From contig CALAPY010000032.1 of NCBI GenBank assembly GCA_937891015.1, forward strand, positions 1-64,000: 64,000 bases of DNA, read 5' to 3'. This document shows positions 43,208 through 51,367 of the stretch, one piece after another. The DNA is from UBA2108 sp002713215. GTDB lineage: Bacteria; Bacteroidota; Bacteroidia; Flavobacteriales_G; Salibacteraceae. The translations under genes and the position numbers were made by a program. Below the pieces are notes generated by a model, which did no database searches, was not told the DNA's origin, and was given only the letters and a program-made list of their open reading frames with translations. The stretch's first letter is position 1. The number at the start of each line of letters is the position of its first letter.

Positions 43208-43900
43208 ATGAACAAAATTCGAATTCTTGTATTCCTTCTATGCCTTAGCCCTACCCTATTTGCACAGCAAACGGGAGAAAATCAGGTGGGAGCCTGGTAC
43301 ATGTATTTTGGCCAAAACCGCATTGCCGAAAAATTGAGCATCCATTCAGAGTTACAGGGTCGATTCTATAACCTGGATAATTTCAATCAATTGCTTGCCC
43401 GGGTAGGACTCAATTATCACATTAACAAGGAAGCCATGCTAACGGCCGGCTACGCCTACATCCCCACTGAGAGTTTTGAAAAGGGCAGCAACTTAAAATC
43501 ATCGATTGAACACCGTATTTGGGAGCAGTTTATCTTGAAAAACAATGTGGGTCGGGTGTTTTTTGAGCACCGGTATCGACTGGAACAACGCTGGATTGAG
43601 AACAACTCGAATAACTCAAAATACCTGAACCGGGCACGGTATCGCCTAATGCTTACTATTCCATTGAACCACGAAACAAAGGAAGACAAGACCGTATACC
43701 TTGGCATCTACGACGAAATATTCCTCAACCTCACTTCACAGCCCTTTGATCAGAACCGATTGTATTTTGCACTCGGTTACAAATTCAATAAAACCGTTGA
43801 TATTCAAGCAGGATACTTGAAACACCATTATTCTGGCCTTGGCTACGACAGGCTGCAATTCGCGCTCTTCTTCAACCCAGACTTAAGGAAGAAAGAATAA
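43208..43900 (+). CDS. DUF2490 outer membrane protein
   Basis: A 230-residue exported protein. The signal peptide ends LSPTLFAQ. The mature part matches DUF2490: NQVGAWYMYFGQNRIAEKLS, then alternating strands (ARVGLNYHINKEAMLTAGYA, FFEHRYRLEQRW) ending in LQFALFFNPDL, as expected for an outer membrane beta-barrel. Family function is not known. It is 58 bases after the MBL gene and 25 bases before menB. Confidence 0.88.
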   Translation: MNKIRILVFLLCLSPTLFAQQTGENQVGAWYMYFGQNRIAEKLSIHSELQGRFYNLDNFNQLLARVGLNYHINKEAMLTAGYAYIPTESFEKGSNLKSSIEHRIWEQFILKNNVGRVFFEHRYRLEQRWIENNSNNSKYLNRARYRLMLTIPLNHETKEDKTVYLGIYDEIFLNLTSQPFDQNRLYFALGYKFNKTVDIQAGYLKHHYSGLGYDRLQFALFFNPDLRKKE

Positions 43901-43925
43901 TTTTGCTGCCTAATTTTAGAAGAGC

Positions 43926-44768
43926 ATGAACGAGCCCGATTGGAAGACCGTAAGAGAATTTGAAGACATTACCTACAGAAAAGCCGGGAAAGTGGCCAGA
44001 ATCGCCTTTAATAGGCCTAATATAAGGAATGCCTTCCGTCCTAAAACCGTAGCTGAACTCTACCAGGCATTTTTGGATGCCCGGGAAGACACCAATATTG
44101 GCGTTGTTCTTTTTTCAGCGGAAGGTCCAAGCACCAAAGATGGGGTTTACTCGTTTTGCAGTGGTGGTGACCAAAACGCACGAGGACATCAGGGTTACGT
44201 AGACGATGACGGAATGCCCCGCTTAAACATTCTGGAAGTTCAACGCCTCATTCGCTTTATGCCCAAGGTAGTTATAGCTGTGGTTCCCGGCTGGGCCGTT
44301 GGTGGTGGACACAGCCTGCATACCGTATGTGACCTAACGCTGGCCAGTAAGGAACATGCTATTTTTAAACAAACCGATGCCGATGTTACCAGCTTTGATG
44401 GGGGTTATGGTTCGGCCTACCTGGCCAAAATGGTTGGGCAGAAAAAAGCAAGAGAGATCTTCTTCCTGGGCAGAAACTACTCGGCACAGGATGCAGTAGA
44501 CATGGGAATGGCAAACGCTGCCATACCTCACGACGAATTGGAAAGTACTGCATGGCAGTGGGCCCAGGAAATACTGGAAAAATCTCCTACTTCGATCAAG
44601 ATGCTAAAATTTGCATTTAACCTGACAGACGATGGTATGGTAGGACAACAAGTTTTTGCCGGGGAAGCTACCCGATTGGCCTACATGACAGACGAGGCTA
44701 AAGAAGGAAGAAATGCATTTCTCGAAAAGCGAAAACCCAACTTTGACGACATCAAATGGATTCCATAG
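43926..44768 (+). CDS. menB: 1,4-dihydroxy-2-naphthoyl-CoA synthase (type II)
   Basis: A 280-residue crotonase-fold enzyme that closes the naphthoquinone ring in menaquinone synthesis. Signature blocks are FCSGGDQNARGHQGY, VVPGWAVGGGHSLHTVCDL and QTDADVTSFDGGYGSAYLA. The Asp in QTDAD (residue 151) stands where bicarbonate-dependent type I enzymes have Gly, so this should be a bicarbonate-independent type II MenB, as in mycobacteria. No other men gene is in the window. A TAATTTTG box (43898-43905) lies 20 bases upstream. Confidence 0.96.
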   Translation: MNEPDWKTVREFEDITYRKAGKVARIAFNRPNIRNAFRPKTVAELYQAFLDAREDTNIGVVLFSAEGPSTKDGVYSFCSGGDQNARGHQGYVDDDGMPRLNILEVQRLIRFMPKVVIAVVPGWAVGGGHSLHTVCDLTLASKEHAIFKQTDADVTSFDGGYGSAYLAKMVGQKKAREIFFLGRNYSAQDAVDMGMANAAIPHDELESTAWQWAQEILEKSPTSIKMLKFAFNLTDDGMVGQQVFAGEATRLAYMTDEAKEGRNAFLEKRKPNFDDIKWIP

Positions 44769-44811
44769 AAATGTCAAAGTTAATTTTATTGTTTAAACAA
44801 CATAACATTAA

Positions 44812-45165
44812 ATGCTGATTTACAAGAATTTTACTTTTGATTCTGCACATGAACTTCCAAATGTTCCAGAAGGCCATAAATGCAAGAATCTGCATGGTCA
44901 CACCTACCGATTAACCGTTTATTTGGAAGGTGAAATTGATGAGAAATTAGGCTGGGTTATGGACTTTAATGAGCTAAAGCGAGTAATGAAACCCCTTCTC
45001 AAAAGAATGGACCATAACTACCTCAATAACCTTCCGGGATTAGAAAATCCCACCTCAGAAGTATTGGTTCGATGGATCTGGAATCAAATTCACCCCAAAC
45101 TTCCTTTATTAAAACGATTGGAACTAAGAGAAACCCCTACCTCAGGAGTGATTTACGAGGGTTAA
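44812..45165 (+). CDS. queD: 6-carboxytetrahydropterin synthase
   Basis: A 117-residue tunnel-fold enzyme of the PTPS/QueD family that makes 6-carboxytetrahydropterin on the way to queuosine. Zinc ligands are His 13 (DSAHEL), His 28 and His 30 (NLHGHTY). The catalytic Cys 24 in GHKCKNLHGH marks it as QueD rather than a eukaryotic-type synthase. Asp 67-His 68 and the C-terminal Glu 107 in LRETPTSG complete the active site. A perfect TTGTTTAAACAA palindrome (44789-44800) lies just upstream. Confidence 0.94.
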   Translation: MLIYKNFTFDSAHELPNVPEGHKCKNLHGHTYRLTVYLEGEIDEKLGWVMDFNELKRVMKPLLKRMDHNYLNNLPGLENPTSEVLVRWIWNQIHPKLPLLKRLELRETPTSGVIYEG

Positions 45166-45182
45166 TAACATCTATCGCTAAC

Positions 45183-46268
45183 TTATTTAATAAGTTCCAC
45201 GTTTAGTGTACTTTCAGTTTGAAAGAATCGTATGTTATTGTTTGTAAATGAATAAATTAACTCAACATTCGGAGTTGAGTTCTCTTCAAAATTCTCAAGC
45301 AAAAAGTCAAAATTAAATTTGGAATCAAACTCCTGAATTTCATCGGACACCACTCCCTTGCCGCTAGCCTTGTCATATAGCTGTTCACCTACTTTCTCCA
45401 GGTTATCGTTAAACAGCTTAATGGACACATTATTCTTCGTTTTGTGCAACACCGTGAACTGCCCTTCAAGCTTAGACACCTTCACCATATTAAAATGGGC
45501 CTCCTTGTTATTTTGATCCAAACCTAGCTCAATGAACTTCTCAATGAGTTTAGTTCCATGGGCAGAGTATTTAACCAACATAAAACCTTTTACCACTCTA
45601 TCCTTACAGATTTTAGTCTTGCCTTCGGCATAGTTTACCAGAACGATAATCTCTCCTGTTTCATCATTAAAATCTGCCCATATAAACACTTTTGGGTCAG
45701 CCACTTCAAACTGAACACATTGAGAAGTACTCATAAATTCGAAGGCATTGGTGTTAAGGAAGCTTGGTGTCAGCATATAAGTAAAATCAGTAGGATAATA
45801 CCCTATTCCAATGACACCCATCTCCTCTCTAACAGGTAAAACCAGGTTTACCTCACTAAGACTCTTTTCTATAGCGTTTATGGATATCATACCTATCTGA
45901 TCCGTTAAAGCTGCTCCTTTGGATTTAAAGTCAGTTGCTAAATAAGCACTTCCATTATAGCCGCCAATAAATTTGTAATACTGCGGTGGCAATGGAAAAT
46001 CAAGAGTAAAACTAGCTGCTACCTTACTATTGTCGTTAATATCAATCGAATTGAATATTGCTTTTTTACTGTTTCTTAGCTTATCATAGTATAGCAACTT
46101 TCTATCATGAACACCGGCAAATTGAGCATAAAAATTACTTGTGATTTTCTCCTTTTTACTCACCAGGCCCGTATTATCGAAAGTGTAAATTGAGACCGAC
46201 TTATCCCATATTTGAAGTACCAATACGTACTGATCTTCAACATAATAAGCATCAAGTGCGTACAGCAA
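45183..46268 (-). CDS. Hypothetical protein, possibly truncated at the 5' end
   Basis: A 361-residue protein with no signal peptide, membrane helix or motif that I recognise. Repeated strands and aromatic residues (YVLVLQIWDKSVSIYTFDN, FKFIGGYNG-like blocks, VFIWADFNDETGEIIVLVN) suggest a beta-propeller-like fold. It begins at TTG 46268, but the same frame stays open and protein-like upstream (LYIEGDR) to a stop at 46293, with no standard start codon there. The real N-terminus, possibly with a signal peptide, may have been lost. It converges on queD; an AT-rich palindrome (45180-45196) spans the gap. Confidence 0.6.
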   Translation of the reverse strand: MLYALDAYYVEDQYVLVLQIWDKSVSIYTFDNTGLVSKKEKITSNFYAQFAGVHDRKLLYYDKLRNSKKAIFNSIDINDNSKVAASFTLDFPLPPQYYKFIGGYNGSAYLATDFKSKGAALTDQIGMISINAIEKSLSEVNLVLPVREEMGVIGIGYYPTDFTYMLTPSFLNTNAFEFMSTSQCVQFEVADPKVFIWADFNDETGEIIVLVNYAEGKTKICKDRVVKGFMLVKYSAHGTKLIEKFIELGLDQNNKEAHFNMVKVSKLEGQFTVLHKTKNNVSIKLFNDNLEKVGEQLYDKASGKGVVSDEIQEFDSKFNFDFLLENFEENSTPNVELIYSFTNNNIRFFQTESTLNVELIK

Positions 46269-46431
46269 CCGATCCCCCTCAATGTATAGGTTTCATAATA
46301 AGATTTTAAGTGCACAATAATATGAATTTATTACACCGCGATAATTTTCCAGTCCCTACATGCACTTGTCCCCTGAAATACACATTATCAAATACACCGG
46401 AGTTAATTTTGGCCGGAGAAAATTGAAAATC

Positions 46432-46794
46432 ATGGCAGATAGCAGGCATTACGCAGTAGCAGACAAATACAATCGAAAAATTACGCTCAAATACAATGGT
46501 GAAACTTTACTGGAAAGCAGCAATGCAATTATCCTAAAGGAAGTTGGGGTATCAGTTTACAACCCGGTTTTTTACTTCCCCAAAGAAGACCTTAAAATGG
46601 AATTACTTCCAGACAGTTCCAGGTCAAGTAGCTGTCCGATTAAAGGAGCTGCAAGCTACTGGAATTTAGCGAACGGACCTTCTGATAATTATTTTGCCTG
46701 GAGTTATGAAGAACCTCTTCCACGTTCCAAGAAGATAAAAGGATATGTGGCATTCAATATGGATTGTTTAACGCTGTGTTCGGAACCAGTTTAG
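46432..46794 (+). CDS. DUF427 domain protein
   Basis: A 120-residue protein of the DUF427 family: ALLESSNAIIL-type strand after ITLKYNGET, then NPVFYFPKEDLKMELL, SSCPIKGAASYWNL and a C-terminal KGYVAFNMDCL. The family is a small beta-fold protein of unknown biochemical role. I start at ATG 46432 (MADSRHYAV), which fits the domain boundary; an in-frame ATG at 46360 would add 24 unconserved residues. It converges on egtD with a shared hairpin. Confidence 0.85.
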   Translation: MADSRHYAVADKYNRKITLKYNGETLLESSNAIILKEVGVSVYNPVFYFPKEDLKMELLPDSSRSSSCPIKGAASYWNLANGPSDNYFAWSYEEPLPRSKKIKGYVAFNMDCLTLCSEPV

Positions 46795-46815
46795 TAGAAA
46801 AATACAAGTAAGAGT

Positions 46816-46840
46816 AAGGTTAGTTATTTTAACTGACCTT
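46816..46840 (+). terminator. Hairpin between DUF427 and egtD, probable terminator
   Basis: AAGGTTAGTTA (46816-46826) pairs with TAACTGACCTT (46830-46840) with one G-T wobble and a TTT loop; GCTTTTT follows on the plus strand. It overlaps the last codons of egtD, so it may serve both convergent genes. Confidence 0.5.
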
Positions 46841-47771
46841 GCTTTTTAACCCACAATGAATCAGTGAAATAATTATTTTTATCTAAATAATTACTTTTAA
46901 CATTGAAGCCGGAATTTCCAGCTAGTAATTCGATTTCTTCCAGGTCGTATTTTTTAGAAAGTTCGGTATTGATTAACTCGCCCTTCTTAAAGTAAAAAGC
47001 CGAGCCATTAACCCCCACAGATTGATCAGAAAGCGATTTTAAATAACTCCTGATTTCACCGTTATCCGGATTGTAGTTGCATACAAAATCAAACTGGTTT
47101 AAATCAAAGTTCAATCCTAGTTCGCGGTTCATTCTGGTCAGCAGGTTCATATTGAATCGTTTGGTAATTCCATGTGGGTCATCATAGGCCTTATGCACTA
47201 TGGAAGAATCTTTCTTCAAATCAAACCCGATCATCAAATGATCGCCTGACCTCATATTAGATCCGATCCGCTGAACCAGGTCAAGCGCTTCGGCTGGATT
47301 ATAGTTACCAATATTTGCTCCGAGGAACAAATACAACGCAGGCTTATCCTGAGGCAATGCATTCAGCACCTCAAAGTAATCGCCTTGCATCAATTGGTAT
47401 TTCACTTCCAGGTTTGAGCTTTTTATTTTCTCTTCCAGTGAATCCAATGCCCCCCGGGACACATCCACGGGTAAGTATTCAAACTCATATCCGTTTTCCT
47501 GAAAGTTTCTAATTAATTCAAATGTCTTGGTTCCATCTCCCGCTCCCAATTCAATAAGCCGAAAAGGTTGAGTATAGCTCAGGTTCTCACCTATTGCCTT
47601 CCCCTGCTCCGAGAGTATTTCATATTCACAATTGGTCAGATAATACTCTGGCATAGCCATGATTTCCTGGAAAATCCGACTTCCTTCATCATCATAAAAG
47701 TACATGGACGAAAGGGTCTTATTCTCCTTGGAAAGCCCTTCACACACGTCCTTTTTAAAATTACTCTCCAT
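46824..47771 (-). CDS. egtD: L-histidine N-alpha-methyltransferase EgtD
   Basis: A 315-residue SAM-dependent enzyme that trimethylates histidine to hercynine, the first step of ergothioneine synthesis. Family blocks: LSSMYFYDDEGSRIFQEIMA near the N-terminus, YYLTNCEYEIL, the SAM motif LIELGAGDGTKT (near residue 77), FLGANIGNYNPAEAL, LMIGFDLKKDS and FNLNLL-like/RMNRELGLNF in the second half. The gene starts one base after the egtB stop codon, so the two are coupled. Confidence 0.95.
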   Translation of the reverse strand: MESNFKKDVCEGLSKENKTLSSMYFYDDEGSRIFQEIMAMPEYYLTNCEYEILSEQGKAIGENLSYTQPFRLIELGAGDGTKTFELIRNFQENGYEFEYLPVDVSRGALDSLEEKIKSSNLEVKYQLMQGDYFEVLNALPQDKPALYLFLGANIGNYNPAEALDLVQRIGSNMRSGDHLMIGFDLKKDSSIVHKAYDDPHGITKRFNMNLLTRMNRELGLNFDLNQFDFVCNYNPDNGEIRSYLKSLSDQSVGVNGSAFYFKKGELINTELSKKYDLEEIELLAGNSGFNVKSNYLDKNNYFTDSLWVKKQGQLK

Positions 47772-47772
47772 G

Positions 47773-48918
47773 TTATTTAGCTAAACGGATTCCTGAGAAT
47801 TGCCATTGATAATGAGGATGAAAAAAATTGCGGTACGTCTTTCTGCTATGACCTTTAGAAGTAGCAGTTGACCCGCCGCGTAGTACCATTTGGTTAGCCA
47901 TAAACTTGCCATTATACTCCCCTACTGCGCCTTCGGCGATCTCAAACCCTGGATAAGGCAGATAAGCACTATTGGTCCACTCCCATCGTTGCCCCCAATC
48001 GAGTTTGTCAGCGGCAATTTCCCACTCAAATTCAGTAGGCAATCTCATCCTCTTCCATGCAGCAAAGGCGGTCGCTTCGTAATAACTGATATGACACAGA
48101 ATGGCATTGGGATCTACCTTCTCATAACCATGGAAAGTATAGTTCCACCAAACGCCGTTTTCGTTATACCAATACAGAGGAGAATCAACCCCCTCTTCCT
48201 GAACCCAGGCCCAACCCTCATCCAGCCACAGGTTAAAATCCTGATAACCACCTGAAGAGACAAACTCGATATACTCTCTATTGGTTACTAACTTAGCTGA
48301 TAATTCAAATTCGCTGACATATACCTGATGCGAGTTCAATTCATTGTCGTAATAAAACCCCACACCGGAATGACCTACTGAATAAACCCCTTCGTCGACC
48401 CGAATAAACCCATCGGATCTATTATACTGATTGACAAGGTTTACATCCTTATTGAATACTGGAAAAATAGGATTGTTCCCCAACACAAATTTTATATCTG
48501 TTAACAGCAGCTCTTGATGTTGCTGTTCGTGATTTAAGCCCAATTCAAGAAGCTCCAGTACTTTGGATGACGGTTGACTCTTAAACAGAGTATTAATCCC
48601 TTCATTTACATGATTTCGATATTCATATACTTCTTCAACCGTAGGTCGGGTCATGTTTCCCCGATCGCCCCTAAAAGTTCGATCACCTACGTTGTTGTAA
48701 TAACTATTGAACAGAAAGTTGAACTTGGGGTTGAATTCCTGGTACCCAGTGTTGTATTGCTTTAGAATCAACTCTTCAAAAAACCAGGTAGTATGTGCCA
48801 AATGCCACTTAGTAGGACTTGCAAATAAAGCTGGCTGCACCACGTAGTCTTCAGTTTCCAGGGATTCACAGAGGCTTTCCGTATAGTCTCTAATGATTTT
48901 GTATGAGTTGAAATCCAT
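47773..48918 (-). CDS. egtB: Hercynine oxygenase / ergothioneine biosynthesis protein EgtB
   Basis: A 381-residue iron-dependent sulfoxide synthase that joins a thiol donor to hercynine. The N-terminal DinB-like domain carries the iron ligands in HLAHTTWFFEE (His 42) and LNHEQQHQELLL (His near 129 and 133). The C-terminal formylglycine-generating-enzyme-like domain shows LPTEFEWEIAADKL, WEWTNSAYLPYPGF and RGGSTATSKGHSRKTYRNFF. I start at ATG 48918 (MDFNSYK); the longer frame to 48972 adds 18 unconserved residues. With egtD it makes a two-gene ergothioneine operon. No separate egtC or egtE is present. Confidence 0.94.
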   Translation of the reverse strand: MDFNSYKIIRDYTESLCESLETEDYVVQPALFASPTKWHLAHTTWFFEELILKQYNTGYQEFNPKFNFLFNSYYNNVGDRTFRGDRGNMTRPTVEEVYEYRNHVNEGINTLFKSQPSSKVLELLELGLNHEQQHQELLLTDIKFVLGNNPIFPVFNKDVNLVNQYNRSDGFIRVDEGVYSVGHSGVGFYYDNELNSHQVYVSEFELSAKLVTNREYIEFVSSGGYQDFNLWLDEGWAWVQEEGVDSPLYWYNENGVWWNYTFHGYEKVDPNAILCHISYYEATAFAAWKRMRLPTEFEWEIAADKLDWGQRWEWTNSAYLPYPGFEIAEGAVGEYNGKFMANQMVLRGGSTATSKGHSRKTYRNFFHPHYQWQFSGIRLAK

Positions 48919-49128
48919 TAGCTCAATTGTAATCTCAAAATTACACAAGCACAAATGAATAGACTGAAACAAAACGAAGAATCTCCTTTGTGTAAGGGGT
49001 TTTACAAATAAGATTTAAACCTTCCAAATTTTAGATTTTATCACATTTGGAATTTACCGTTCAATAGCGATTATCCAACGCTCCTAATTTTCATCGTGTA
49101 AATTAAGTAAGAAATTAAATTCTTTGTG

Positions 49129-49161
49129 GTCATGCATCGTTTTTCGCTTTTCTGGTATCTA
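49129..49161 (+). promoter_or_regulatory. Probable ECF promoter of the sigma gene
   Basis: GTCATGCATC (49129-49138), 16 bases, then GTATCTA (49155-49161), ending 17 bases before the GTG start. The same two blocks with identical spacing precede the T9SS gene at 51368. The second block resembles the GTC-containing -10 of ECF promoters. Confidence 0.65.
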
Positions 49162-49178
49162 ATGAAATAGAGCTCATA

Positions 49179-49745
49179 GTGCGACTAATTAAAACTCAAA
49201 ACCTTGAAAATATAGTGACGGGTTGTTGTAAAAACAATTCCCGGTCGCAAAAGGCACTGTACAACAGGTTTTCACCTAAGATGTATAGTATATGCCTGCG
49301 CTATGCGAAATGCAAAGAAGATGCAAACGATGTGCTGCAGGAAGGCTTTATTCGGGTTTTTAAAAACATTCGTTCATTGAGGGATAAGTCAACCGTTGAG
49401 GCATGGATGAAAAGAATATTCATAAATACTTCGTTAAGGTTTATTGAAAAAAGAAACGGATTGAAGCTGGACTTTGTTGAAACACCGTGTGACTCTGAGG
49501 TCTTTCATGTAGAGGTTCCCTGTGAGTACAATGAGCTTTTGTGTATGATTAATGATTTACCGGATGGCTTTAGAACCGTGTTTAACTTGTATGTTATGGA
49601 TGGATACTCACACAAGGAAATTGGCCAAAAGCTCAATATAAGTGAGGCAACTTCCCGGTCGCAACTAACCAGGGCCAGGACGGTGCTACAGAAGAAAATA
49701 AAGAAACAAAATATAGACTTGGTAAGAAATGAATATAGAGGATAA
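49179..49745 (+). CDS. ECF-type RNA polymerase sigma factor
   Basis: A 188-residue extracytoplasmic-function sigma factor. Region 2 is YSICLRYAKCKEDANDVLQE followed by GFIRVFKNIRSLRDKSTVEAW, and region 4 is ELLCMINDLPDGFRTVFNLY followed by DGYSHKEIGQKLNISEATSRSQLTRAR. It starts at GTG 49179. Its last 17 bases overlap the next gene, so an associated regulator is translated with it. Its promoter and that of 51368 share two blocks, which indicates autoregulation and a local regulon. Confidence 0.94.
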   Translation: MRLIKTQNLENIVTGCCKNNSRSQKALYNRFSPKMYSICLRYAKCKEDANDVLQEGFIRVFKNIRSLRDKSTVEAWMKRIFINTSLRFIEKRNGLKLDFVETPCDSEVFHVEVPCEYNELLCMINDLPDGFRTVFNLYVMDGYSHKEIGQKLNISEATSRSQLTRARTVLQKKIKKQNIDLVRNEYRG

Positions 49746-51258
49746 TCCAAGCGATATTATTTTTAAAGAAACGCTCGAAAACTACGAGAGTGTTCCACCA
49801 CCAGAGATTTGGGGGAAAATTGATGGTGCGTTAAAAAGAAAGCAACGTACCCGGTTCATAGCCATAATTGCATTTACTTTAATCGGGTTATCCGCAATCA
49901 GTTTATCCGTCTTCAACTACCAACATAAAACCAATAATCCAAACACTACTGCAACAGTTCAGCAATTAAACACCTCATCTTCTTCCAATAACCAAAAAAC
50001 CAACGAACTGAATGAGGTTCCTGTTTCAGAACAGAACCAAAACGAGGACATTCAACTAACAAAACCCGAGCAGGTAACCTTGGCATCCACCAAGGAAAGC
50101 CATAAGAATGATGAAAATAAGGGGCAACAACCTACTGCTCAGCAAAGTGCTCAACAAAAAAAGCTCATCAATCCTATTGAATTAAAACCTTCCGCATTAG
50201 CCTTAACACAGACCAACGACGAAGAGGCCTCATCAACTCAAGAGGTTGCCAACCTATCTGTTATGAAAACAAACAGGATCAATTATTCTGCTCAGAATCT
50301 TAACAAACCTTTAAACCTGGATCAGGATTTTGATTGGGTAAACCCATCATTTGCCAAAGCAAATCGATTCATAATCGGGTTAACATACAGTCCAATTTTT
50401 ACCAACAAGCAATTAGTATCCCCTGCTGACATACCAATGAAATCTACCATTCTGCAGGATAATCTATTGGACCAAACCGTTGTGGGTTACGACATGGAGT
50501 ACTCCTATTCCCATCAATATGGTGTAATAGTTGGCTATTCAGCAACAAGTAAACTGGACCTAATGGTGGGAGCCCAATATTCCAATTGGAGTGGGAATGC
50601 CGATTTGTATTTGGAAAATACCTATGAAATAAAATCTACCTATACTAAGGAAATTATAACCAAAGAAACGGTTCAGGAAATTGTCAAACAATCGAACAAT
50701 GGAGGTTTAAATACACCAAAGGACCTCGAAAAGATCATCATTAATACGGGAGGGTCAATTACCACTACCCCTTTTTCAGGCAATATTGATCCAAAAAACA
50801 TTTCTACGAATGAGCCAACGGACCGGGTTATTACCAGAACCGAAACTACGGTTAGCTACGAGGAAGTTACGATCTATGAAAATATGAAATACTACGATAC
50901 CATTCAAACCAAATTCAACTATTCGTATTATGAAATTCCGTTACTCCTAAGATATAAGCTCGGAAACGGGAACCTTAAGCTTCATATTACAGGAGGGTTT
51001 TCAACTTTTATAGGGAGCAAACTAAAACTTGAAAGCACGGCAATTTCACAACAAAACCGAAGTTCGAATGCGCAAACCACTAGGCCATCTTTTAAACAAT
51101 GGAATGGACTTTTAGGGGCTGGAATCATTTACAGTCCCTTTCATAACTGGTCTATGGTATTGTCCCCTCAAATGAAAGTCAATCTCAATCAGGACAATGA
51201 TTCCGGCGGTGGCATCAACGCATTTGGTATTCAGGGTGGAATAGAATATTCATTCTAA
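49729..51258 (+). CDS. Sigma-linked membrane protein with C-terminal beta-barrel domain
   Basis: A 509-residue protein overlapping the sigma gene. Residues 1-43 are a soluble, probably cytoplasmic segment (FKETLENYESVPPPEIWGKI). One membrane helix follows (about 45-63, FIAIIAFTLIGLSAISLSVF). A Gln/Asn/Ser-rich linker of about 130 residues comes next. From about residue 215 there are alternating strands (FIIGLTYSPIF, YGVIVGYSATSKLDLMVGAQ) ending GIQGGIEYSF, the pattern of an outer membrane beta-barrel with a final Phe. The position suggests an anti-sigma-type regulator, but a helix plus a barrel in one chain is unusual. Function is inferred. Confidence 0.75.
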   Translation: MNIEDNPSDIIFKETLENYESVPPPEIWGKIDGALKRKQRTRFIAIIAFTLIGLSAISLSVFNYQHKTNNPNTTATVQQLNTSSSSNNQKTNELNEVPVSEQNQNEDIQLTKPEQVTLASTKESHKNDENKGQQPTAQQSAQQKKLINPIELKPSALALTQTNDEEASSTQEVANLSVMKTNRINYSAQNLNKPLNLDQDFDWVNPSFAKANRFIIGLTYSPIFTNKQLVSPADIPMKSTILQDNLLDQTVVGYDMEYSYSHQYGVIVGYSATSKLDLMVGAQYSNWSGNADLYLENTYEIKSTYTKEIITKETVQEIVKQSNNGGLNTPKDLEKIIINTGGSITTTPFSGNIDPKNISTNEPTDRVITRTETTVSYEEVTIYENMKYYDTIQTKFNYSYYEIPLLLRYKLGNGNLKLHITGGFSTFIGSKLKLESTAISQQNRSSNAQTTRPSFKQWNGLLGAGIIYSPFHNWSMVLSPQMKVNLNQDNDSGGGINAFGIQGGIEYSF

Positions 51259-51316
51259 TCATCTGAACTAACCATCATTTAAACCTGCCATTTACCACTT
51301 ATACATTATTTAATTC

Positions 51317-51349
51317 GTCATGCATCATTTGCACGAAGCCCTGTGTCTA
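51317..51349 (+). promoter_or_regulatory. Probable ECF promoter of the T9SS-cargo gene
   Basis: GTCATGCATC (51317-51326), 16 bases, then GTGTCTA (51343-51349), ending 18 bases before the ATG. Blocks and spacing match those upstream of the sigma gene (49129-49161). Confidence 0.65.
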
Positions 51350-51367
51350 TAGAGTAAACAATAATTT

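Noticed and set aside
44789..44800. TTGTTTAAACAA palindrome upstream of queD, considered as a riboswitch or operator
   Set aside because: The region is too short and AT-rich for a preQ1 riboswitch and no regulator gene is linked; kept only as a note in the queD entry.
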